Source of the DNA: an uncultured Collinsella sp. | Lineage (GTDB): Bacteria; Actinomycetota; Coriobacteriia; Coriobacteriales; Coriobacteriaceae | Length of the DNA: 23,277 nucleotides | Assembly (NCBI GenBank): GCA_900544135.1 | Contig: UQTU01000023.1 | Location: 1 to 23,277 of the forward strand | Direction of reading: 5' to 3' | Part shown: piece after piece, positions 12,867 through 20,314 of the stretch | Position numbering within the stretch: position 1 is the stretch's first letter | How the letters are laid out: every line of letters begins with the position of its first letter | Translations under genes and position numbers: made by a program | The notes under the pieces: model-generated | What the model saw: the letters and a program-made list of their open reading frames with translations, nothing else | Database searches by the model: none | What the model was told of the DNA's origin: nothing

Positions 12867-14429
12867 ATGCACCATTCGGATTCCGCGACCGTGACCACGG
12901 TCGATACGCTTGCCAAGCTTCTCGATGTGTGCGGCGAGCTGCGCGCGTCAGAGCAGGTTGACGAGCGTGCCGTGACCGGCTGCTCGTTTGATTCGCGTAC
13001 GGTCTCGGCGGGTGACGTGTTCTTTTGCAAAGGCACTGCCTTTAAGCCCGCGTTTTTGAGCATGGCGCTCGATGCGGGCGCCGTCGCATTTGTGTGCGAG
13101 GAGTCGCTGGTCGAGTCTCTGGAGCCGCTGGCGCAGGAGAGCGGTGCTGCGATGCTGGTTGTTGATAGCGTTCGCACGGCCATGGCCCTGTTGCCGCCGG
13201 AGGTCTACGACCGTCCCGACCACGACGTCAAGATCGTGGGTATCACCGGTACCAAGGGAAAGACCACGACCGCTTTTATGCTCCAGTCCATCATCAAAGC
13301 GGCGGGCGAGTCCTGCGGCATGATCGGCTCAGTGAACACCGACGATGGTATCGAGTGCTACGAGAGCACCAATACTACGCCCGAGGCCCCAGAGGTCTGG
13401 CGCCATATCGCCAACTGCCGCACGTCAGGTCGCCAGTCCATGGTCATGGAGGTCTCGAGCCAGGCGCTCAAGTACCAACGCGTCGAGAATCTGCCGTTTG
13501 ACGTGGCGTGCTTCCTCAACATCGGCCGTGACCACATCTCACCGATCGAGCACCCGACCTTTGAGGATTATTTTGAGAGCAAACTCAGGATCTTTGATCA
13601 GGCAAAGACCGCCGTGGTGAATCTGGGCACCGAAGAGGTTGACCGTGTGTTGGAGGCAGCGTCGACGGCCGAGCGCTTGGTGACCGTTGGCGTCGAGCAT
13701 CCCGAGGCAAGCCTGTGGGCGAGCGATGTGCGCATGGTCGGCTTTAACATCGAGTTTAACCTGCATGGCCTGTGTGCCGACGAGTCCGAGGCGGGGGAGA
13801 AGGTCCTGCTGGGCATCGCGGGCGACTTTAACGTGGAAAACGCGCTGGTCGCTATCGCCGCTGCGCGCGAGATCGGCATCGGTATCGAGGCTATCAAGAA
13901 GGGCCTCTCCAAACTGCGTGTGCCGGGCCGTATGGAGGTCGTGGAGTCGAAGGACGGCCGCGTGATCTGCGTCGTTGACTATGCGCACAACCAGCTTTCG
14001 TTCCGTTCGCTTTTCTCGTCGGTCAAGCGCGCGTTTCCCGCTAGTCCAGTCATTGCAGTGTTTGGCGCTGCCGGCGGCAAGGCGCAGGAGCGCCGCGAGC
14101 AGCTTCCGCGCGAGGCCGCACCATATTCCGACCTGATGATCTTTGCCAACGAGGACCCGGCTCACGAGGACCCGATGAAGGTCTGTCGCGAGCTTGCCGA
14201 GCATGTTCCCGACGATACCCCGAACAAGATCATCCTCGACCGCGAAGCCGCTGTGCATGCGGCGTTCAAGGCGGCGCGCGAGGAGTACGTCAACCCCGAT
14301 GCTCCCACCATTGTCTTGCTGCTGGCAAAGGGTGACGAGGAGCTCATGCACGTGGGCGACGAGTTCGTGCCCATCGAGAGCGACCTTTCGCTGGCCAATC
14401 GCCTGATCGATGTTACCCAGTTTGACTAA
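12867..14429 (+). CDS. murE: UDP-N-acetylmuramoyl-tripeptide synthetase MurE, L-lysine-type clade
   Basis: MurE adds the third residue to the peptidoglycan stem peptide on UDP-MurNAc-L-Ala-D-Glu in the cytoplasm. The 520-residue Mur ligase has the ATP loop GITGTKGKTT (125-134), MEVSSQAL (194-201), the probable carbamylated lysine K239 and DYAHN (371-375). The diaminopimelate-specific DNPR motif is absent; the equivalent place reads ANEDPAHEDP (427-436). Together with FFCKGTAFK (52-60) and LNIGRDHISPIEHPTFEDYF (217-236), this closely resembles streptococcal L-lysine-adding MurE (DDPN motif). The substrate is therefore probably L-lysine, possibly ornithine, and the exact diamino acid is inferred. 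ATG 12867 has GAAAGGTGA upstream. It starts a run with murI, consistent with cell-wall work. Confidence 0.87.
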   Translation: MHHSDSATVTTVDTLAKLLDVCGELRASEQVDERAVTGCSFDSRTVSAGDVFFCKGTAFKPAFLSMALDAGAVAFVCEESLVESLEPLAQESGAAMLVVDSVRTAMALLPPEVYDRPDHDVKIVGITGTKGKTTTAFMLQSIIKAAGESCGMIGSVNTDDGIECYESTNTTPEAPEVWRHIANCRTSGRQSMVMEVSSQALKYQRVENLPFDVACFLNIGRDHISPIEHPTFEDYFESKLRIFDQAKTAVVNLGTEEVDRVLEAASTAERLVTVGVEHPEASLWASDVRMVGFNIEFNLHGLCADESEAGEKVLLGIAGDFNVENALVAIAAAREIGIGIEAIKKGLSKLRVPGRMEVVESKDGRVICVVDYAHNQLSFRSLFSSVKRAFPASPVIAVFGAAGGKAQERREQLPREAAPYSDLMIFANEDPAHEDPMKVCRELAEHVPDDTPNKIILDREAAVHAAFKAAREEYVNPDAPTIVLLLAKGDEELMHVGDEFVPIESDLSLANRLIDVTQFD

Positions 14430-14440
14430 TGAACCATGAT

Positions 14441-14471
14441 GGCGGCGGCGCCCTGAGTGCGCTGTCGCCAT
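14441..14471. other. Intergenic hairpin after murE
   Basis: A 12-bp stem with two G-U pairs (14441-14452/14460-14471) and a 7-nt loop starts 11 bases after the murE stop. No T run follows, so it is probably an mRNA-stabilising or weak terminator structure. Confidence 0.4.
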
Positions 14472-14536
14472 AAGCGTGTTCCCTCAATCAAAACATGCCG
14501 TCCAAGTCCAAACCCTTCTACGTAAACGGAGTAACC

Positions 14537-15448
14537 ATGTCCCACAACACCCTGCCGACCGTTGCCGAGCTTTCGGGCGAGATGCGCGAGCGCTTGGCCA
14601 AGGTCAAGTACGTCTTTACCGACCTGGATGCCACGATGCTCGCGCCCGGCTCGTGCGTGCTGCGCGACAACGACGGTAACCCCTCGACCAAACTCGTCGA
14701 GGCCGTCGTGGCACTTGCCCGCGCTGGTATTCAGGTGGTTCCCACCTCGGGCCGCAACCGTACCATGATCCACGAGGATGCGCGCGTGCTCGGCCTCAAC
14801 TCCTACATCGGTGAGATGGGCGGCCTGGTCATGTACGACCTCACAGCCAACGATTGGGAGTATCTGACTGGCGACATGCCTTACGACCCCGCCTGCGGCC
14901 TTACTCCGCACCAGGTGATCGAGCAGACCGGCGTGTGCGAGAAGATTCTTGCCCGCTGGCCGCACAAGATCGAGTATCACAACGACATGTCGACCGGCTA
15001 CAAGTACCGCGAGGTCACCGTCGGCATGCGCGGCGATGTGCCCGACAATGAGGTCCAGGCCATCCTGGACGAGGCCGGCTGCGGCCTGGTGTGGGCCTGT
15101 AACGGTCACCTGACGCATCTGTCCAAGCCGACGACGCTCGAGCTCGATCGCGTCGAGGACGGTCGCGCGTTTAACATCAATCCCGCCGGCCTCAACAAGG
15201 GCGTTGCCATCGCGCGCTTCTGCGAGCACCTGGGGATTGAGCGCGAGGAGACGCTCGCGCTCGGCGATTCCGAGTCCGACTTCTACATGGCCGATCACGT
15301 GGGCACGTTCTGCCTGGTCGAGAATGGCCTGACGAGCGCCGGCGCGCCCGAGTTCCTGGCTGCTTGCGAGAACGCTTTCGTTACGCGCGGCAAAATTGTC
15401 GACGGTTGGGCGGCGACGGCAGAGCTGCTGGTCGCGGCGCGTTCGTAG
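14537..15448 (+). CDS. HAD-family phosphatase (Cof-type)
   Basis: This 303-residue cytosolic hydrolase belongs to the haloacid-dehalogenase superfamily. Motif I is TDLDATML (28-35), with the nucleophile D29 and acid/base D31. The motif II serine/threonine lies in VVPTSGRN, motif III is the lysine of GLNKGVAIARF, and motif IV is LALGDSESDFYMAD, carrying the Mg-binding aspartates. The cap between motifs II and III is of the alpha/beta C2 type, as in Cof-like and sucrose/mannosyl phosphatases. Substrates of such enzymes cannot be told from sequence; sugar or nucleotide phosphates are usual. ATG 14537 follows ACGGAG 6 nt upstream; the in-frame ATG at 14495 lacks such a site. It lies between murE and murI without clear pathway meaning. 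Confidence 0.85.
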   Translation: MSHNTLPTVAELSGEMRERLAKVKYVFTDLDATMLAPGSCVLRDNDGNPSTKLVEAVVALARAGIQVVPTSGRNRTMIHEDARVLGLNSYIGEMGGLVMYDLTANDWEYLTGDMPYDPACGLTPHQVIEQTGVCEKILARWPHKIEYHNDMSTGYKYREVTVGMRGDVPDNEVQAILDEAGCGLVWACNGHLTHLSKPTTLELDRVEDGRAFNINPAGLNKGVAIARFCEHLGIEREETLALGDSESDFYMADHVGTFCLVENGLTSAGAPEFLAACENAFVTRGKIVDGWAATAELLVAARS

Positions 15449-15499
15449 CGCGGCGTCGCCGCACTTGGACATGTCTTTTCGAGAGAGACTGGTGAGGTA

Positions 15500-16384
15500 A
15501 TGTCCGATATCGAGAATCCGACAGGCGACACGCGCCCGATTGGCGTGTTCGATTCTGGTTTGGGCGGTCTGACGGTTGCGCGCGCCATCGCGACGGTGCT
15601 GCCGCACGAGTCCGTCTACTACTTCGGCGACACCAAACGCTGCCCCTACGGCACGCGCACCGAGGATGAGGTGCGCTCGTTTGCGTTGCAGGCGGGCCGT
15701 TGGCTGTCGAAGCACGACGTCAAGATTATGGTCATCGCCTGCAACACGGCGACAGCTGCGGCCTTGCGTCTGGCCCAGCAGGTGCTCGACGTTCCCGTGA
15801 TCGGCGTGATCGCGCCGGGTGCCCGTGCGGCAATCAACAGCACCCGTTCGCGTCGCGTGGGCGTGCTCGCCACCAACCTCACCATTCGCTCGGGCGCCTA
15901 CACGCGCGCCATTCAGGATCTAGATGCCGGCGTCGATGTATACGGTTGTCCTGCCTCGAGCTTTGTCGAGGTTGTCGAACACGAGCTCGCCTCGGGTGCA
16001 CATCTGCAGGAACAGTGGCTCGAGAACGAGGACATCTTCGATACGCCTGCCGTGCGTGCGCTGGTGGGTGCCACGGTTGAGCCGCTGCGCGACCACGGTA
16101 TCGATACCGTGGTGCTCGGCTGTACGCATTTTCCGCTGTTGGTGGGACCTATCCGGCATGCGCTGGGGCCTGGGGTGCGCGTCGTAAGTTCCGCCGAGGA
16201 GACCACGCGCGAGCTGACCGATATCCTCACGCGCCGCGAGCAGCTGGCGGGCGACGCCGCCGAGCCGCAGCATCGTTTTGCCACGACGGCCGATAACATT
16301 GCCGAGTTTGCGGTGGCGGGCAGCTTTATCTTTGGTCAGCCGCTCAAGAGCATCGAACATATCGATATCGATGAGCTGAAATAG
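15500..16384 (+). CDS. murI: Glutamate racemase MurI
   Basis: MurI interconverts L- and D-glutamate, supplying the D-glutamate of the stem peptide. The 294-residue cofactor-independent racemase has the N-terminal IGVFDSGLGGLTV (14-26, with D18), DTKRCPYG (44-51), the first catalytic cysteine C81 in ACNTA and the second, C208, in GCTHFPLL. Both cysteines and their partners are intact, so it should be active. The last ~40 residues, following the HIDID-like tail, add little beyond the fold. ATG 15500 follows GGTGAGG at 15491-15497 with very short spacing. It stands in the conserved order murI-rph-rdgB found in many Gram-positive genomes and shares a strand with murE, linking D-Glu supply to precursor synthesis. 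Confidence 0.95.
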   Translation: MSDIENPTGDTRPIGVFDSGLGGLTVARAIATVLPHESVYYFGDTKRCPYGTRTEDEVRSFALQAGRWLSKHDVKIMVIACNTATAAALRLAQQVLDVPVIGVIAPGARAAINSTRSRRVGVLATNLTIRSGAYTRAIQDLDAGVDVYGCPASSFVEVVEHELASGAHLQEQWLENEDIFDTPAVRALVGATVEPLRDHGIDTVVLGCTHFPLLVGPIRHALGPGVRVVSSAEETTRELTDILTRREQLAGDAAEPQHRFATTADNIAEFAVAGSFIFGQPLKSIEHIDIDELK

Positions 16385-16438
16385 ATGTAAGGCAGCCGCC
16401 AAAGCCTTCGCCACATCTTTTGCCGAAAGGATATTTCT

Positions 16439-17164
16439 ATGGAGTACATGCAGGTTAACCGCGCCAACGGCCGCGCCGCCGATGAGCTGCGCCCCATCAA
16501 GCTTACTCGCGGCGTTATGAAGCACGCCCACGGTTCGTGCCTGGCCGAGTTTGGCGATACGCGCGTGCTGTGCGCTGCCACCATCGAGGAGGGCGTGCCG
16601 GGCTGGCGCAAGGGCGCCAAGGCCGGTTGGGTAACGGCGGAGTACGCCATGCTGCCGGCATCGACCGGCAAGCGCTGCAAGCGCGAGCACGCCAACCGCA
16701 AAGGCCGCTCCATGGAGATCGAGCGCCTCATTGGTCGCAGCCTGCGTACCGTCGTCAACATGAAGGCGCTCGGCGAGTACACCGTCACCGTCGACTGCGA
16801 CGTGATCCAGGCCGATGGCGGTACGCGTACGGCGAGCATTACCGGCGCCTGGGTGGCGCTGCACGACGCCCTCGCCATGTGGGTCGAGGCAGGCAAGATC
16901 GAGCGCATCCCGCTTACCGGCCAGGTGGCTGCCATCTCTATGGGCGTTGTCGACGGCAATACGCTGCTTGACCTCGATTATTCCGAGGACAGCCACGCCG
17001 AAGTCGACATGAACCTCGTCGCCACCGACACCGGCGAGATGATCGAACTTCAGGGTACCGGCGAGCAGGCGCCCTTCGACCGTAAGCGTCTCAACGCCCT
17101 ACTCGACCTGGGCGACAAGGGCGTTGCCGAGCTCATCGAGCTTCAGCGCCAAGCCCTCGCCTAA
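16439..17164 (+). CDS. rph: Ribonuclease PH
   Basis: RNase PH is a phosphate-dependent 3'-5' exoribonuclease that trims tRNA 3' ends and works as a hexameric ring. The 241-residue protein matches the family's usual length and has RPIKLTRGV near 18-26, GSCLAEFGDTRVLCAATIE around 32-50, the EYAMLPAST stretch and the CDVIQADGGTRTASITGAW block with the phosphate-binding arginine and the active-site loop. ATG 16439 is 9 nt downstream of GAAAGG; a second ATG three codons later is possible. It sits between murI and rdgB. The stop codon is part of the following terminator hairpin. Confidence 0.96.
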   Translation: MEYMQVNRANGRAADELRPIKLTRGVMKHAHGSCLAEFGDTRVLCAATIEEGVPGWRKGAKAGWVTAEYAMLPASTGKRCKREHANRKGRSMEIERLIGRSLRTVVNMKALGEYTVTVDCDVIQADGGTRTASITGAWVALHDALAMWVEAGKIERIPLTGQVAAISMGVVDGNTLLDLDYSEDSHAEVDMNLVATDTGEMIELQGTGEQAPFDRKRLNALLDLGDKGVAELIELQRQALA

Positions 17165-17199
17165 CCTGCCAAAAAGGGATGTTAATTTTGGTAGGTTTT
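17163..17199 (+). terminator. Terminator overlapping the rph stop codon
   Basis: A 12-bp stem with one G-U pair (17163-17174/17186-17197) begins within the TAA stop of rph; the descending arm ends in TTTT (17196-17199). The A/T-rich lower half of the stem means both strands show A and T runs. Confidence 0.65.
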
Positions 17200-17304
17200 A
17201 TCTGGGAAAACGTCGAAGTATAAGGTTTCTGTCGCCAGGGAGGGGAGAGGGCTCGAGGCCAGTTTCCCTTGGGCGGCATTGCTATAGAGACAAGGAAGCC
17301 AGTC

Positions 17305-17946
17305 ATGGCACTAGAGAAGATCGATATCGACACCCTCGACCCGGCGGCGACCATCGTCGTGGCAACGGGCAATGCCCATAAGCTCACCGAGATCGAGGCC
17401 ATTTTGGGCAAGGTCATGCCCGAGGTTCGCTTTGTGGCGTTGGGTCAGCTGGGTGATTTTGAGGACCCCGAGGAAAACGGCACGACGTTTTTGGAGAACG
17501 CCATCATCAAGGCGCAGGCCGCGGTAGAGGAGACGGGGCTTATGGCCATCGCCGACGATTCGGGCCTGGTCGTTGATGCCCTGGACGGTGAGCCGGGCGT
17601 GTACAGCGCACGCTATGCGGGCGTGCACGGCGACGATGCCGCCAACAACGCCAAGCTCCTCGTGAATCTGGAGGGCGTGGCCGACGAGGACCGCACCGCG
17701 CGTTTTATGAGCGTCGTCGCGCTTATCGACACGGACGGCCTGGTCACTTATGGCGAGGGCGCCTGCGAGGGCGCTATCGCACACGAGGGCCGCGGCGATC
17801 ATGGCTTTGGCTACGACCCACTGTTCCTGCCGGTCGACACGCCGGGCAAGACCATGGCCGAGCTGACGGCGGACGAGAAGAACGCCATCAGCCATCGATT
17901 CCATGCGCTCGAGCATCTGTCCGCCAAACTGACGGGCGAGGAGTAA
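17305..17946 (+). CDS. rdgB: XTP/dITP diphosphatase RdgB (HAM1 family)
   Basis: RdgB hydrolyses deaminated purine triphosphates (ITP, dITP, XTP) to monophosphates, keeping them out of DNA and RNA. The 213-residue protein carries the substrate-binding TGNAHKLTEI (21-30), the metal-binding segment NGTTFLENAIIKA (58-70), the catalytic ADDSGLVVDALDGEPG (83-98), SARYAG, the GFGYDPLF base-recognition loop and SHRFHAL near the end. I chose ATG 17305 with AAGGA 9 nt upstream; an in-frame TTG at 17269 would add twelve residues without a ribosome site. It is followed after 3 bases by dtd, so the two are co-translated. A terminator separates it from rph, yet no strong promoter is seen in the gap, so readthrough is likely. 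Confidence 0.95.
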   Translation: MALEKIDIDTLDPAATIVVATGNAHKLTEIEAILGKVMPEVRFVALGQLGDFEDPEENGTTFLENAIIKAQAAVEETGLMAIADDSGLVVDALDGEPGVYSARYAGVHGDDAANNAKLLVNLEGVADEDRTARFMSVVALIDTDGLVTYGEGACEGAIAHEGRGDHGFGYDPLFLPVDTPGKTMAELTADEKNAISHRFHALEHLSAKLTGEE

Positions 17947-17949
17947 GCC

Positions 17950-18396
17950 GTGCGTGCGGTGGTGCAGCGCGTACTCAACGCCGGCGTGACGGTCGACGGC
18001 GAGTGCGTGGGTAAAATTGGGCGCGGCTATCTGGTGCTGCTGGGCGTGGGCCACGGCGACACGCGCGCCGAGGCCGATAAACTGTGGGGCAAGCTCCGGG
18101 GCTTGCGCATTAACGAGGACGAGAACGGCAAGACCAACCTGGCACTTGCCGATGTCGACGGCGAGGTTCTCGTAGTGTCGCAGTTCACGCTGTTCGCTGA
18201 CTGCCGCCACGGTCGCCGTCCGTCGTTTACCGATGCAGGCGCGCCCGATGTCGCCAACGAGCTCTACGAGTACTTCCTGACGCTCGTTCGCCAAGATGTC
18301 GAACACGTGGCGCACGGCATCTTTGGCGCCGATATGAAAGTCGACTTGGTCAACGACGGCCCATTCACCATCGTCTTGGACACGGACAACCTTTAG
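17950..18396 (+). CDS. dtd: D-aminoacyl-tRNA deacylase Dtd
   Basis: Dtd cleaves D-amino acids, and mischarged glycine, from tRNA, protecting translation from wrong chirality. The 148-residue protein has the normal length, beginning MRAVVQRVLNAGVTVDG. It shows both active-site strands: SQFTLFAD (77-84, usually SQFTLYAD) and NDGPFT (135-140), the latter replacing the usual NDGPVT with phenylalanine next to the cross-subunit Gly-Pro motif. The start is GTG 17950, three bases after the rdgB stop, with no Shine-Dalgarno of its own beyond rdgB's terminal GGCGAGGAG; translation is probably coupled. The nearby murI makes D-glutamate, giving a plausible local rationale. A strong hairpin follows directly. 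Confidence 0.94.
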   Translation: MRAVVQRVLNAGVTVDGECVGKIGRGYLVLLGVGHGDTRAEADKLWGKLRGLRINEDENGKTNLALADVDGEVLVVSQFTLFADCRHGRRPSFTDAGAPDVANELYEYFLTLVRQDVEHVAHGIFGADMKVDLVNDGPFTIVLDTDNL

Positions 18397-18424
18397 GTTA
18401 CGCGGTTTTACCAAACCGCGTAAC
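18397..18424. repeat. Perfect 12-bp hairpin, copy A of a pair
   Basis: The stem GTTACGCGGTTT (18397-18408) pairs fully with 18413-18424 around a 4-nt loop, beginning at the base after the dtd stop. No T run follows, unlike the intrinsic terminators in this window. An almost identical stem follows lysS at 22914-22940. Confidence 0.8.
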
Positions 18425-18482
18425 AACTGGTCATGCGAGGTTGTCGTCTGGTACGTATTTGGGACGGGGTTTATTTAGCTAC

Positions 18483-18512
18483 TTGCGTATGGCGGCAGCA
18501 GGGTGCTATAGT
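18483..18512 (+). promoter_or_regulatory. Promoter of veg-ispE
   Basis: TTGCGT (18483-18488), an 18-bp spacer and the extended -10 TGCTATAGT (18504-18512) form the strongest promoter in the window. Initiation near 18519 leaves about 60 nt before veg. Confidence 0.75.
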
Positions 18513-18532
18513 ATTAGAGTTTTGTCTATCTT

Positions 18533-18552
18533 AGGGGTATTATCCCCTTTTT
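18533..18552 (+). promoter_or_regulatory. Short hairpin with U tract in the veg leader
   Basis: Four G-C pairs and one A-T pair (18533-18537/18544-18548) are followed by T48-T52. It lies between promoter and ribosome site and looks like a weak terminator or attenuator. Confidence 0.3.
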
Positions 18553-18579
18553 GAATTGCACCTTCTGGAGGCCCTGTTC

Positions 18580-18876
18580 ATGGAAGAGATGGAAGTCAAT
18601 CACGTCGACGACATCCACGAGAAGCTGACCGATATGGTGGGCGATCGCGTTAAGGTGAAGGCCAACATGGGCCGCACCCGCGTCGTCGAGCGCATGGGCA
18701 CCATCAAGAGCGTCCACCCCGCCGTCTTTATCGTCGAGGTTGACGAACGTCGCGGGCGCAAGTCGCGTCAGTCCTACCAGTATATCGATGTCCTCACCGG
18801 TCAGGTCGAGCTGTTCGACCCCGAGAGCGGCGAGCATATCTTTACCCCGCTCGGCAATCAGCTCGAGGAGCACTAG
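18580..18876 (+). CDS. veg: Veg family protein
   Basis: This small soluble protein of 98 residues belongs to the Veg family, first named in Bacillus subtilis, where it is made abundantly in vegetative cells and linked to biofilm matrix expression; its molecular role is unsettled. The family core runs from about residue 18 to 88: VGDRVKVKANMGRTRVVERM, GTIKSVHPAVFIVEVDE and SYQYIDVLTGQVELFD, aligning with the B. subtilis order of GKR-TLKAN-GRRK, YPSVFVV and SYSYADILT-TVEL. The N terminus and C terminus are each slightly extended. ATG 18580 lies 8 nt after CTGGAGG (18565-18571); an ATG three codons later is possible. A strong promoter precedes it, in keeping with high expression. ispE begins two bases after its stop. 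Confidence 0.88.
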   Translation: MEEMEVNHVDDIHEKLTDMVGDRVKVKANMGRTRVVERMGTIKSVHPAVFIVEVDERRGRKSRQSYQYIDVLTGQVELFDPESGEHIFTPLGNQLEEH

Positions 18877-18878
18877 CG

Positions 18879-19775
18879 GTGACCGATCGGTCCCTGACTC
18901 TTTCCGCGCCGGCAAAGATTAACCTCTACTTGGGGGTTCATACCGAGCGCGATGACCGCGGCTACCACAGGGTCGATTCCCTGATGGCAGCTGTCGGTCT
19001 TTCCGATACCGTGACGGTTACGCCGGCACAGGCGCTGACCGTCCAGACGGTTCCGGCATCAGATTTTCCCATGCAAAAGAATACGGCGTATCGGGCTGCG
19101 GTTGCTATGGCCGAGCATTATGGTCGCGAGGCAAGCATCTGCGTGACGATTGAGAAGCGCATTCCATTGTGCGCCGGCTTGGGCGGTCCCTCGACGGATG
19201 CGGCCGCGGTCATTGTCGCCTTGGCGGAGCTCTGGGGAATTGATCGCTCCGACCCCGCGCTCGACGACATTGCGCGGGGCATTGGTGCTGACGTCCCGTT
19301 CTTTTTGCACGCGAGCCCTTCGTTCTACGTAGGTGGGGGAGACGTGCTGGCAACTGAGTATCCCGTGCTGCCCGCAACACCCGTCGTGTTGGTCAAGCCG
19401 CGCGAGGCAAGCGTTTCGACAATTGAAGCCTATCGACGTTTTGACGAGGCCCCGGTGCCTGCGGACAAGCCCGGCGCGATAGCTTCTGCCTTGCGTGCCG
19501 GTGATGCCGAGACGGCATATGCACTCATCCATAACAACCTGGGCGTCATTTCCGCACAGATGGAGCCGCAGATTCAAACGGTTCTCGATTGGCTGCGTAA
19601 ACAGGACGGCACGGTTGCTGTAGATGTGTGTGGATCGGGCGCCTGCTCGTTTGCCATTTGCGACACCGCCGCCACGGTCGAAAGGCTTGCCGACGCTGCC
19701 CTGCAAAACGGCTGGTGGTCCTGCGCGACGGAGCTCATTCCCAACACGGTTCGCATCGAAGTGCCAAAGAAGTAA
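18879..19775 (+). CDS. ispE: 4-diphosphocytidyl-2-C-methyl-D-erythritol kinase IspE
   Basis: IspE phosphorylates CDP-methylerythritol in the non-mevalonate isoprenoid pathway, using ATP. The 298-residue GHMP kinase opens with SAPAKINLYL (9-18, catalytic K13), has the nucleotide loop PLCAGLGGPSTDAAA (96-110) and the catalytic aspartate in GADVPFFL (D138), and ends with the GSGACSF motif typical of the family's C-terminal domain. The nucleotide loop differs from the common AGLGGGSSDAA by Pro for Gly and Thr for Ser. The start is GTG 18879, only two bases after veg, so it is coupled to veg and shares its promoter. The veg-ispE pairing recurs in Gram-positive genomes. No other isoprenoid gene is in the window. 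Confidence 0.93.
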   Translation: MTDRSLTLSAPAKINLYLGVHTERDDRGYHRVDSLMAAVGLSDTVTVTPAQALTVQTVPASDFPMQKNTAYRAAVAMAEHYGREASICVTIEKRIPLCAGLGGPSTDAAAVIVALAELWGIDRSDPALDDIARGIGADVPFFLHASPSFYVGGGDVLATEYPVLPATPVVLVKPREASVSTIEAYRRFDEAPVPADKPGAIASALRAGDAETAYALIHNNLGVISAQMEPQIQTVLDWLRKQDGTVAVDVCGSGACSFAICDTAATVERLADAALQNGWWSCATELIPNTVRIEVPKK

Positions 19776-19810
19776 AAATTTCTCTAGCACGCGACGGAAA
19801 TCTTTGTTAC

Positions 19811-19816
19811 TATAGT
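19811..19816 (+). promoter_or_regulatory. -10 element of tRNA-Pro
   Basis: TATAGT sits 8 bases upstream of the mature tRNA 5' end. A -35 hexamer is not clear. Confidence 0.4.
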
Positions 19817-19824
19817 CGAGCTAA

Positions 19825-19901
19825 CGGGTTGTGGCTCAGTTTGGTAGAGCACTGCGTTCGGGACGCAGGGGTCGCTGGTTCAAATCCAGTCAACCCGACC
19901 A
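19825..19901 (+). tRNA. tRNA-Pro (anticodon CGG)
   Basis: This is a 77-nt cloverleaf. The acceptor CGGGTTG pairs with CAACCCG (19891-19897), and the D arm contains GGCTCAG and AGAGC. The anticodon stem CTGCG/CGCAG holds the loop TTCGGGA, giving anticodon CGG. The T arm is GCTGG-TTCAAAT-CCAGT, and the discriminator A and CCA are encoded (19898-19901). It has its own -10 and a terminator immediately downstream. Confidence 0.96.
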
Positions 19902-19911
19902 GAGCATGAGG

Positions 19912-19940
19912 AGGGACCGCTTCTTGCGGTCCCTTTTTTT
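19912..19940 (+). terminator. Terminator of tRNA-Pro
   Basis: A perfect 9-bp stem (19912-19920/19926-19934) with loop TTCTT is followed by six more T residues (19935-19940). Confidence 0.93.
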
Positions 19941-19948
19941 AGCTATTG

Positions 19949-19977
19949 TTGTGATACCGCGATACCCGCGGTATACT
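19949..19977 (+). promoter_or_regulatory. Promoter of the tatA-like gene
   Basis: TTGTGA (19949-19954), an exact 17-bp spacer and TATACT (19972-19977) lie just after the tRNA-Pro terminator. The spacer contains an imperfect palindrome of ACCGC and GCGGT around 19956-19974, which might be an operator. Confidence 0.6.
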
Positions 19978-20013
19978 CATTCGAGCTTGTCTCGCTGTAT
20001 TGTGGAGGTCTAC

Positions 20014-20289
20014 ATGTTTGGACTGAGGGCTCCTGAGCTCATCATTATTCTCGTCGTTGTCCTGATTATCTTCGGGCCCAAGAACCTGCCGAAGCTCGGC
20101 AAGTCCCTCGGCTCTACCGTCAAGAATATCCGTGAGGGTATGGAGGGCGACGATAAGGCCGAGACCAAGCAGGCCGAGGAGGTCGTGGTCGAGCAGTCCG
20201 AGGAGGACAAGGAGATCGCTGAGCTCGAGGCCAAGCTCGCTGCTGCCAAGAAGAAGCAGGCAGAGGACAGCGACGCGGACGCAGAGTAG
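20014..20289 (+). CDS. tatA: Sec-independent translocase subunit TatA/TatE family
   Basis: TatA-type proteins assemble the pore of the twin-arginine pathway, which exports folded proteins. The 91-residue protein has a short N terminus (MFGLRAPEL), one membrane helix (about 9-20), the conserved FGPKNLPKLGKSLGS hinge and start of the amphipathic helix (about 20-34), and a charged, low-complexity tail rich in Glu, Lys and Ala (about 48-91). Residue P7-E8-L9 and the FGP motif are diagnostic for the TatA/B/E superfamily; length and the short amphipathic helix favour TatA over TatB. ATG 20014 follows GGAGG (20004-20008). It is monocistronic, with its own promoter and terminator. No tatC is visible here, so the rest of the system must be elsewhere. 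Confidence 0.88.
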   Translation: MFGLRAPELIIILVVVLIIFGPKNLPKLGKSLGSTVKNIREGMEGDDKAETKQAEEVVVEQSEEDKEIAELEAKLAAAKKKQAEDSDADAE

Positions 20290-20314
20290 TCCCATCCCTT
20301 TGGGGTGAGCACCT

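Noticed and set aside
17269..17304. TTG-initiated N-terminal extension of rdgB
   Set aside because: ATG 17305 has an AAGGA site and gives the family's usual N terminus.
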